In this document: one piece after another, positions 38,079 to 43,099 of the stretch | Layout: each line of letters starts with the position of its first letter | Position numbering within the stretch: the stretch's first letter is position 1 | From: a virus | IMG/VR virus record: IMGVR_UViG_3300021247_000816 | Span: 1 to 43,099 of that record | Length of the DNA: 43,099 nucleotides | Reading direction: 5' to 3' (one strand) | Notes under the pieces: model-generated | The model's input: the letters and a program-made list of their open reading frames with translations, nothing else | What the model was told of the DNA's origin: nothing | Database searches by the model: none | Translations under genes and position numbers: made by a program

Positions 38079-38815
38079 AAGAGGGTAGCCTACCTGTATT
38101 AATTGCCAGCCACAAGAGGGCTGATAAAATCACAACGCATAAGAAGGTTTCAAACTCAATAATTTGCATACCTGAAAGCCAATTTTGCGATTATCGAGAG
38201 AAATGCCCAGACACGGAAATTGTATGCCATCCAGATAGTATTATTGGTCTTTCTTGGAAGCGTCAATGGATGTTCGAACATTTTGGCGATGCTTTTCATC
38301 TTGATGATGATTTATCTTATATGAAGCGTATTTATTCGGAACCAGGAGAAAAAGATAAATTAACTCCTGATGAGATTTACAACGTTATCCAATCAACAGC
38401 CATTGCAGCTCGTCAGGCTGGAGTGTATTTGTTTGGATTTAATACTTCAGGCAAACCATTTACTTACAGTTCACTTTCGCCAATTCAACTTAGTGGATAT
38501 GTAAATACTTGTGCATTCGGTCTGTTTACTGGCTCAAAGCTTTATTTTAGGCCCGAACAACGATTTCAGGAAGATTATTGGATTAGTGGTTTGAATGCCT
38601 ATCTAAACCGCAAAATTTGGCGTGATAATAGGTTTTACTTTCATTTCGGTGAAACTTGGGTCGGCTCTGGTGGATTGGCTGAGTTTCGTAATTTTGAAAC
38701 CCTTGAAAAAACACTCGATGAGCTTCAGGGATTTTTCGGTAAGGATGTTATTTGTGTAAGAAAGAAAGGCACAATTAACCATCCGTATCAAATGAACTTT
38801 AAAACTCCTTTTTAA
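38060..38815 (+). CDS. TAGT-like glycosyltransferase
   Basis: A 251-aa GT-A-fold glycosyltransferase. The N-terminal LPVLIASHKRADKI, the ICIPES element, the GLSWKRQWMFEHFG helix and the metal-binding FHLDDDLSYMKR (D82-D84) match the layout of the TAGT family. Those enzymes were proposed to glycosylate hydroxymethylated pyrimidines in phage DNA. The acceptor could instead be protein or lipid. No TET/JBP dioxygenase or hydroxymethyltransferase is visible, so the modified base it would need is unexplained. The start overlaps the ParB-like gene. Confidence 0.7.
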   Translation: MATESIKEGSLPVLIASHKRADKITTHKKVSNSIICIPESQFCDYREKCPDTEIVCHPDSIIGLSWKRQWMFEHFGDAFHLDDDLSYMKRIYSEPGEKDKLTPDEIYNVIQSTAIAARQAGVYLFGFNTSGKPFTYSSLSPIQLSGYVNTCAFGLFTGSKLYFRPEQRFQEDYWISGLNAYLNRKIWRDNRFYFHFGETWVGSGGLAEFRNFETLEKTLDELQGFFGKDVICVRKKGTINHPYQMNFKTPF

Positions 38816-38816
38816 T

Positions 38817-38996
38817 ATGGATTTTCTATGGTACTTACTTATTTGTTTTTGTGGTGTAGTGATGTTCTTCTATCTATTAGCTTTAATACTACACTTATTA
38901 TTTAAGTTATTGATATTTATACTTGATATAGCATTTGAATTATTTATTATATCTCGTAAAATAGCCTTTTGGATGTTCGGACTGTTAACTAAATAG
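38817..38996 (+). CDS. small hydrophobic membrane protein (59 aa)
   Basis: A 59-aa protein starting 1 nt after the glycosyltransferase stop. It is almost entirely hydrophobic (LLICFCGVVMFFYLLALI, then LLIFILDIAFELFII) with two probable membrane helices and a short basic end. No family recognised. Tight spacing supports translation. It might act in superinfection exclusion or as a membrane partner of the neighbouring enzymes. Confidence 0.5.
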   Translation: MDFLWYLLICFCGVVMFFYLLALILHLLFKLLIFILDIAFELFIISRKIAFWMFGLLTK

Positions 38997-39034
38997 TAAG
39001 AAGCAACCAAATTCTAAGCATGGTGAAAATGCTC

Positions 39035-39065
39035 AAAAAGCCTGTCATTTGTGATAGGCTTTTTT
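39035..39065 (+). terminator. intrinsic terminator
   Basis: AAAAAGCCT pairs with AGGCTTTTT; TCA/TGA extend the stem around a short TTTG loop. It separates the glycosyltransferase operon from the next genes. Confidence 0.88.
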
Positions 39066-39111
39066 GTTGTTCAGACTGCCATATTTACCGTGAAAATAAT
39101 TGATTAACTGT

Positions 39112-39142
39112 TTTGCCTACTTGCCTTCCAGTCGTACGTTCG
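39112..39142 (+). promoter_or_regulatory. Bacteroidota-type promoter
   Basis: TTTG (39112-39115), 19 bp, then TACGTTCG (39135-39142), seven of eight bases matching TAnnTTTG. The start site would be about 39149, some 27 nt before the next ATG. Confidence 0.7.
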
Positions 39143-39175
39143 TATTATAATTAATCACTTAAATATCAGGTAGTT

Positions 39176-39391
39176 ATGTTGTATTTTCTTCAAATAATTG
39201 AGTTAAAAAACAGAAATGGAAGATTCATTTTTCTACGTGAAAATGATGAATGTATAAAATTTCGTCATAATAACGAAATTCTTTACATACCTAAAGCAGA
39301 CTTCAAAAAAGAAGATGTAATTGAGCTTTACGAATCAGTTAAACTATTTGGAAAAGTACCTATAAAAAGAGTTTTACGAGCAATTAATTAA
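39176..39391 (+). CDS. small hypothetical protein (71 aa)
   Basis: A 71-aa alpha/beta protein (LYFLQIIELKNRNGRFIFLREND, then DVIELYESVKLFGKVPIKRVLRAIN). Unrecognised. It is the first gene behind a well-formed promoter and may be made early. The next gene starts 31 nt later with its own leader motif (AAATCAATCAC). Confidence 0.55.
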   Translation: MLYFLQIIELKNRNGRFIFLRENDECIKFRHNNEILYIPKADFKKEDVIELYESVKLFGKVPIKRVLRAIN

Positions 39392-39404
39392 TTTTTTCAT
39401 ATCA

Positions 39405-39420
39405 AGTAAATCAATCACAA
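39405..39420 (+). promoter_or_regulatory. repeated leader box (AAGTAAATCAATCAC)
   Basis: CAAGTAAATCAATCAC occurs here and again at 41509-41524; AAATCAATCACAAA also stands before the gene at 41044. All copies lie less than 30 nt upstream of a start codon, so a translation-initiation or regulatory role is likely. Confidence 0.5.
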
Positions 39421-39422
39421 AC

Positions 39423-40103
39423 ATGTCAAACAGAACAATTAAAATTGGGGCAAATTGCCAACGCCACATTGAAAAACATGAAGGAGCAACAATATCAAAT
39501 TATGTAGCTTTTTCAAAACTGACAGCTCAAAAAGTAGCCATAAGTAGAATGGATTCTGAGCTTTGTGAAAAGCTTAATGTCTATACAGTAGCACATTTAT
39601 TCAATTTCACAACCGATGCTCCAGAGCAATTTATGGATGAAAACGAGTATCATAATTATTTAGTGGAAAATAGTAAAAACCCTTATGAGTTAGCCAAGTT
39701 TTGGAAAAAATCCAAATCAGATGCAGAAAGTTGGGTTTGTAAAGAATCTATCATTAATGAGTATTTGCCTTCATTTCCAAAAATAGACTTTGAGCGATGG
39801 GGAGATAAAAACTGGTTGAAAGATGTAAGTAAGGCTTGGTTTAATGATAAGACAACCAATTTAGATGTGAAGGTTGAAGAAATCAATGCAAGCAGCTCTA
39901 TTCAGATTACAATAGATGATTGTATTGAATTTGTCAAAAAGTATAAGCCCAATGCTTATAAGAATCCAAAAGTAATTGAGAAAGAAACCATCGAAAAGCG
40001 ATTCAAGGAAGTAGCAGGGTTTAATATTAAGGACTACTACGCAGAACATCTAATTAGAAGTAATGAGTTTATAATTTTAAACCTTGAGACAGCACCATTT
40101 TAA
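39423..40103 (+). CDS. hypothetical protein
   Basis: A 226-aa protein. The N-terminus is basic (SNRTIKIGANCQRHIEKHEG), the middle has SWVCKESIINEYLPSFPKIDFERWGDKNW, and the C-terminus ends LETAPF. No domain is recognised. Its leader contains AAGTAAATCAATCAC, shared with other genes of this block. A perfect GC-rich terminator follows within 6 nt. Confidence 0.55.
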   Translation: MSNRTIKIGANCQRHIEKHEGATISNYVAFSKLTAQKVAISRMDSELCEKLNVYTVAHLFNFTTDAPEQFMDENEYHNYLVENSKNPYELAKFWKKSKSDAESWVCKESIINEYLPSFPKIDFERWGDKNWLKDVSKAWFNDKTTNLDVKVEEINASSSIQITIDDCIEFVKKYKPNAYKNPKVIEKETIEKRFKEVAGFNIKDYYAEHLIRSNEFIILNLETAPF

Positions 40104-40109
40104 ACCCAA

Positions 40110-40140
40110 CGCCCCGCTAAAAACGGGGCGATTTTATTTT
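40110..40140 (+). terminator. intrinsic terminator
   Basis: CGCCCCG pairs with CGGGGCG around CTAAAAA, followed by ATTTTATTTT. The next start codon follows the T-run immediately, so the methylase-like gene may rely on read-through, or on a start inside the terminator. Confidence 0.9.
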
Positions 40141-40923
40141 ATGGCAAAGACAGTAGATATACCTAAGCCTTTATGGGCTTTTAATACCGAATTTAATAAG
40201 CTATCATATAAATATGATACTGCTGATGTTTTTTCAGATTTGATTGATTTAATGGTCACTTTCTTTAAGTATGAAGGAGATAAAGAATTAGGAGATAAAC
40301 TGAAAAAACAATATAAAAATGACTACGAACAGCTTTGTATTTGTGTTCGTGAAATGTTTGTAGCCTATCGAAATGGCATTGGCGAAGGAGATGACAAGGA
40401 TTATAATTGGTACGATGGTATTGGCGAGTTTTATGAGGTTATTACTTCCTCGTATAAATCAAGCCGTTTAGGGCAGTTTTTTACGCCAACCTCAATTTGT
40501 GAAGTAATGGCGGCAATAACTGTATCAAATTGCCAAAATATAAAAATAAGCGACCCATGTTGCGGCTCTGGAAGAATGCTATTAGCTACGGGTAGATTTG
40601 CTCGAAATAGTCAATTTTTTGCAACCGACATTGACCAGATTTGTGCAAAAATGACAGCTATAAATATGTGCATACACGGATTAGTTGGGCAGGTCGTTTG
40701 TGCCGATGCACTTTGGTACGGTGACAGTTGGCGGTTCGGCTATCAAATCAATGATACCTTAAAGTATGGCTTGCCAAGCATTAGAAGCATTGCTCAAGCA
40801 GAATGTTTTCAAAGTAAAATCATACAGAAAGAAAAAAAAATTACGGAGGTTATTCCACCCGAATTTGAAGTAAAAATGCCAGTGATAAAAAAGCCTGGTA
40901 TTACTCAATTGACACTCTTTTAA
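40141..40923 (+). CDS. N-6 DNA methylase-like protein lacking motif IV
   Basis: A 260-aa protein. GQFFTP at 111-116 and the SAM-binding motif DPCCGSGRML at 138-147 identify the N-6 adenine methylase superfamily (HsdM-like); ATDIDQICAKMTAINMCIHG (161-180) is the next conserved block. The catalytic (N/D/S)PP(Y/F) motif that should follow is absent: the sequence continues ADALWYGDSWRFGYQ and ends. It may be a SAM-binding or DNA-recognising protein without methyltransferase activity, or use an unusual catalytic site. The C-terminus QLTLF matches the beta-clamp-binding pentapeptide. The start directly follows a terminator. Confidence 0.75.
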   Translation: MAKTVDIPKPLWAFNTEFNKLSYKYDTADVFSDLIDLMVTFFKYEGDKELGDKLKKQYKNDYEQLCICVREMFVAYRNGIGEGDDKDYNWYDGIGEFYEVITSSYKSSRLGQFFTPTSICEVMAAITVSNCQNIKISDPCCGSGRMLLATGRFARNSQFFATDIDQICAKMTAINMCIHGLVGQVVCADALWYGDSWRFGYQINDTLKYGLPSIRSIAQAECFQSKIIQKEKKITEVIPPEFEVKMPVIKKPGITQLTLF

Positions 40924-40982
40924 AAGATTAGCTATCAGGTCTTTATGTGGAAAACTATTTGTAAAAATAAAAGATTCACTGT

Positions 40983-41013
40983 TTTTACACCTTGTTAACC
41001 TTGCCTAAATTCG
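40983..41013 (+). promoter_or_regulatory. weak Bacteroidota-type promoter
   Basis: TTTT, 19 bp, then TAAATTCG. Neither box is perfect. The region shares its layout with the 39112 promoter, including TTCGTA followed by an AATCA stretch, and it lies just upstream of the leader box of the next gene. Confidence 0.45.
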
Positions 41014-41043
41014 TACTATCAAATCAATCACAAAACAAACAAA

Positions 41044-41469
41044 ATGAAAGAATTTACTAAAGAAAACCTGCCAAAGAGAGAAAAAAGTATCAAGCGATTA
41101 GTGCCTGGGACCTTTGTTATGAAAGTTAGTCCAGAAGAATACTATGCTTGCAAAAAAGCCCAAAACGGAGGCGTTTTTGTTGATGCCTGTAAGAATATTG
41201 CTAAGTATAATAAAGGGCGTGAAGACGCTGAAAAAGTTCTAAAATTTGAAAGTGAAGAAACAACCTTAAACTATCTAAACAACGTGAAAATCAAGGATTT
41301 TAAAAAGAAATTAGATAAGCTACCAATAGAGCAGCAAAAGGAAATCATCGAACAAATGAAAGAAAGACCAGATATGGTTTTCGGAGTTCAGAAGTCTTTG
41401 CTTAAAGGATTCTCGGACTTGCCATTGTTCAAAAGTGCATCAGATGCACAACAAACCAACTTATTCTAA
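41044..41469 (+). CDS. hypothetical protein with C-terminal clamp-binding-like motif
   Basis: A 141-aa protein. The N-terminus (KENLPKREKSIKRLVPGTFVMKVSPEEYYACKKA) is basic; the middle is helical (FKKKLDKLPIEQQKEIIEQMKERP). The C-terminus ends QQTNLF, which fits the Qxx(L/I)(F) beta-clamp-binding pattern, like the methylase-like protein upstream. No enzyme motif is visible. The two could form or recruit a complex at the replication clamp. Confidence 0.55.
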   Translation: MKEFTKENLPKREKSIKRLVPGTFVMKVSPEEYYACKKAQNGGVFVDACKNIAKYNKGREDAEKVLKFESEETTLNYLNNVKIKDFKKKLDKLPIEQQKEIIEQMKERPDMVFGVQKSLLKGFSDLPLFKSASDAQQTNLF

Positions 41470-41475
41470 AACGTA

Positions 41476-41501
41476 GAAAGCCCTGTTGTAGCAGGGCTTT
41501 C
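41476..41501 (+). terminator. perfect hairpin terminator
   Basis: GAAAGCCCTG pairs with CAGGGCTTTC around a 6-nt loop. There is only a short T-run within the stem end, so efficiency may be partial. Confidence 0.75.
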
Positions 41502-41549
41502 ATATTCTCAAGTAAATCAATCACGAAAAACAAAAGAACAATCAAAAGT

Positions 41550-41726
41550 ATGGAAATTTTCAGAAAAACAAAAATCTCAAAACGGTATGTTAGAACAACT
41601 TGGAATGCCAAAAATGTACCATTGATTAAAATGCAAGGCGAATATTTGCGAGAAGCAGGGTTCAAAATTGGAACTGAGTGTAGCGTAAAAATTGAACAGG
41701 GACGTATAATTATATTAGCATTATGA
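41550..41726 (+). CDS. SymE-like small protein
   Basis: A 58-aa protein not otherwise marked as a long frame. VPLIKMQGEYLREAGFKIGTECSVKIEQGRIII follows the SymE toxin pattern (P.I...G.WL..AGF..G....V....G.L.I), an AbrB-like beta fold. In other bacteria SymE is an SOS-induced RNA-binding toxin controlled by an antisense RNA. Its leader carries CAAGTAAATCAATCAC. The ATGA overlap with the RarA-like gene argues for a phage function linked to that protein and not for a stand-alone toxin. Confidence 0.65.
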   Translation: MEIFRKTKISKRYVRTTWNAKNVPLIKMQGEYLREAGFKIGTECSVKIEQGRIIILAL

Positions 41727-42298
41727 TACCACAGGAAATAAAAACAATCAATGGCTATGATTTCTTTGAATGTAGCTCGGCTCTTCAAAAATGTATTCGT
41801 AGGGGTATGGAAGATGACGCACTTTTTTGGATGGCAGAACTTTGCTTGAGTAATTACCACGAATATGTATGGAAGCGATTAAGAATCATTAGTTCAGAAG
41901 ATATCGGTTTAGCAGAGCCTCATATCTCAAGCGAAATTATGGCATTATATGAACTGCATAAGGAACAGGCTAAAAAGAAAGATGAAAAGCATTTTCCAGA
42001 ACGTTTATTCATAGTTCATGCTGTAATAATGCTTTGCAGAGCAAATAAGTCTCGTCTGATAGATTGGCAGACAGTATATATATTTGGCTGCCATAACAAA
42101 AGATTTCGTTCTATTCCAGATTTTGCTTATGACAAGCATACTAAGAAAGGCAAAAAAATGGGGCGTGGTTTCGGTCACTTCTTTGACGAAGGTTGTAAGC
42201 TTCAAAATCATTTGTTAATTGATGGAGAGATTGAAGCTGAAGAAAATGCTAAACAAGCACTAACTGGGGAGTGTAATAGCGGCCTTTTTTCTGAATAA
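41723..42298 (+). CDS. stand-alone RarA/MgsA C-terminal-like domain protein
   Basis: A 191-aa protein. ALQKCIRRGMEDDALFWMAEL (residues 20-40) and RLRIISSEDIGLAEP (52-66) are hallmarks of the RarA/MgsA C-terminal helical region, normally preceded by an AAA+ ATPase domain; HFPERLFIVHAVIMLCRANKS (90-110) matches the following helix. No P-loop is present. RarA/MgsA acts at stalled replication forks, and its C-terminal part forms the tetramer. A free C-terminal domain could act as a dominant-negative inhibitor or as a partner of host RarA; both ideas are inference. Confidence 0.7.
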   Translation: MIPQEIKTINGYDFFECSSALQKCIRRGMEDDALFWMAELCLSNYHEYVWKRLRIISSEDIGLAEPHISSEIMALYELHKEQAKKKDEKHFPERLFIVHAVIMLCRANKSRLIDWQTVYIFGCHNKRFRSIPDFAYDKHTKKGKKMGRGFGHFFDEGCKLQNHLLIDGEIEAEENAKQALTGECNSGLFSE

Positions 42299-42302
42299 TT
42301 AT

Positions 42303-42311
42303 TGTCCTGTT
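42303..42311 (+). promoter_or_regulatory. TGTCCTGTT element, copy 6
   Basis: An exact copy 50 nt upstream of the small terminase start and 7 nt before a terminator-like hairpin. The layout matches copy 3 before the tape measure. Confidence 0.6.
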
Positions 42312-42317
42312 TAATCA

Positions 42318-42356
42318 AAGTAGTCTGATGCAAGTTTGTGTCAGACTACTTTTTTT
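42318..42356 (+). terminator. terminator-like hairpin abutting the terS start
   Basis: AAGTAGTCTGA pairs with TCAGACTACTT around a 12-nt loop, with a T-run. The run ends 5 nt before the small terminase ATG, so it may be an attenuator or leader hairpin and not only the end of the previous operon. Confidence 0.8.
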
Positions 42357-42361
42357 ATGTG

Positions 42362-42919
42362 ATGGCAAATATTACACTCAAGCGAGCAAATGAAATCTTG
42401 AAGATTGATGAAACAAGGCTCGAACGATACCTAAGATACTACGCAGATGAGATTCTGTATGAAAAAGATGATTTATTTCCTAATAAACAATTTTTCACTG
42501 ATACAGAAAGAAAACAGTTTGAGCGTTATCGCAGGATTTTTGCCCTTTTCGATATTGGAAGAACTGACGAGTATATCCGAAATGTAATTTGCAAAGAATT
42601 TGAAGTTGATTGGCGTCAATCATACAATCTTGTCAATGAGGCTTACTATATCTACGGAGTAACAGGAAAAGCCGACAAAGAAGGTAAAAAACGTTCCTCT
42701 ATCAATTTCTATCGTACACTTGCCAACATCGCATTTAAGGAAAAAGACCTTGAAACCGCAGGAAAACTGTGGGAGAAAGCTGATAAGCTTGAAGGATTAT
42801 TTGATTCTGATGAAGTAGGTCTTGACCCAGATGACTTCAAACATCCTACGAATTTTGTATTCATCAATTCAATGAATGTTTTCAAACAAAAACAAAAAGA
42901 ACTCGATGCAGATGATTGA
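42362..42919 (+). CDS. terS: putative terminase small subunit
   Basis: A 185-aa protein immediately upstream of terL, which it overlaps by up to 14 nt. It is helical; residues about 1-25 (ITLKRANEILKIDETRLERYLRYY) and 45-100 (TERKQFERYRRIFALFDIGRTDEYIRNVICKEF) may hold a HTH-like DNA-binding part and oligomerisation helices. Position, size and coupling support the call, while the sequence is poorly conserved as is usual for small terminases. I chose the ATG at 42362; an in-frame GTG at 42338 lies inside the leader hairpin. The gene is intact only in this right-hand copy. Confidence 0.7.
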   Translation: MANITLKRANEILKIDETRLERYLRYYADEILYEKDDLFPNKQFFTDTERKQFERYRRIFALFDIGRTDEYIRNVICKEFEVDWRQSYNLVNEAYYIYGVTGKADKEGKKRSSINFYRTLANIAFKEKDLETAGKLWEKADKLEGLFDSDEVGLDPDDFKHPTNFVFINSMNVFKQKQKELDADD

Positions 42920-43099
42920 GAAAATGCAAATCTTCGCTCACGACAAACAAATTAAGTTTCTGCGTTCACGGGCGAAAAGAAAAAGTTTTATTGGCGGGCG
43001 TGGCAGCGGCAAAACAAATACGTTAAGGTATGCCGTTGGTATTGCCAATGCCACCCTCCCCCGTGAAAAAATAGTGGGTGCAGGTCTAACTTATGTTCA
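42819..43099. repeat. right copy of the terminal overlap
   Basis: It repeats bases 1-281. It includes the end of terS and the first ~194 bases of terL, cut off by the window edge. Mismatches to the left copy concentrate near its end (after about 43044), typical of decaying assembly quality. Confidence 0.9.
42906..43099 (+). CDS. terL: terminase large subunit, partial (window edge, duplicate of 88..1665)
   Basis: The 5' end of the same gene as at 88, read through the circular closure. It contains the complete Walker A (GGRGSGKT). Several amino-acid differences follow (for example GIANATLPREKIVGAG against GMAYRTLPREKIVLAG), which probably reflect sequence error at the contig end and not a second gene. 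Confidence 0.85.
   Translation, partial: MQMIEKMQIFAHDKQIKFLRSRAKRKSFIGGRGSGKTNTLRYAVGIANATLPREKIVGAGLTYV

Overview
The window is one almost complete genome of a temperate, tailed (siphovirus-like) phage of a Bacteroidota host. The last 281 bases repeat the first 281 without gaps but with scattered mismatches, so the contig closes into a circle of about 42,818 bp (circular or terminally redundant DNA). The host assignment rests on TTTG-N19-TAnnTTTG promoters, weak Shine-Dalgarno signals, and protein families typical of Bacteroidota phages (DUF6712, DUF5675, DUF5977, and tail fibres with a characteristic C-terminus).

Layout on the circle. 42.3-7.7 kb: small and large terminase, portal, DUF6712 connector, a signal-peptide protein, and a lysis cassette (DUF5675, holin, spanin-like) set inside the structural genes. 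6.9-15.9 kb: tail genes, including a PA14/DUF5977 adhesin, the tape measure and a tail-tip protein. 15.9-18.1 kb: four small gene cassettes, each followed by an integron attC-like inverted repeat. 18.1-20.6 kb: lysogeny module with integrase, an attP made of a tRNA 3' end flanked by arm sites, a membrane-anchored protein, a repressor and an operator region. 20.6-26.6 kb: rightward early operon of small overlapping genes around a 997-aa primase-helicase, then a P-loop gene and a C2H2 zinc-finger gene. 26.6-27.2 kb: a very AT-rich gap with repeats. 27.2-32.3 kb: tail fibre and several virion-surface or secreted proteins. 32.4-36.1 kb: head protease, scaffold, major capsid and tail-tube-like proteins. 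36.1-42.3 kb: a structured-RNA candidate, then a block with a ParB-like protein, a TAGT-like glycosyltransferase, a methylase-like protein lacking the catalytic motif, a SymE-like protein and a stand-alone RarA/MgsA C-terminal domain.

How it works together. Early and lysogeny genes appear to use host-type promoters. The late operons share another signal: the exact 9-mer TGTCCTGTT occurs six times, always on the + strand, between genes, and 40-70 nt upstream of the first gene of a block. It is a candidate phage-specific late promoter element. In two cases (tape measure and small terminase) it is followed by a hairpin plus T-tract that runs almost into the start codon.

The most unusual content is the cassette array. 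Five sites of 78-89 bp share TTCCAAC...GTTGGA boundaries (TCTCAAC in the first) and imperfect internal symmetry. They lie at or close behind stop codons, and three cassettes share a leader sequence. This looks like an integron-type cassette array without an integron integrase, carried in a phage genome. All assignments come from reading the sequence; no database search or folding program was run.
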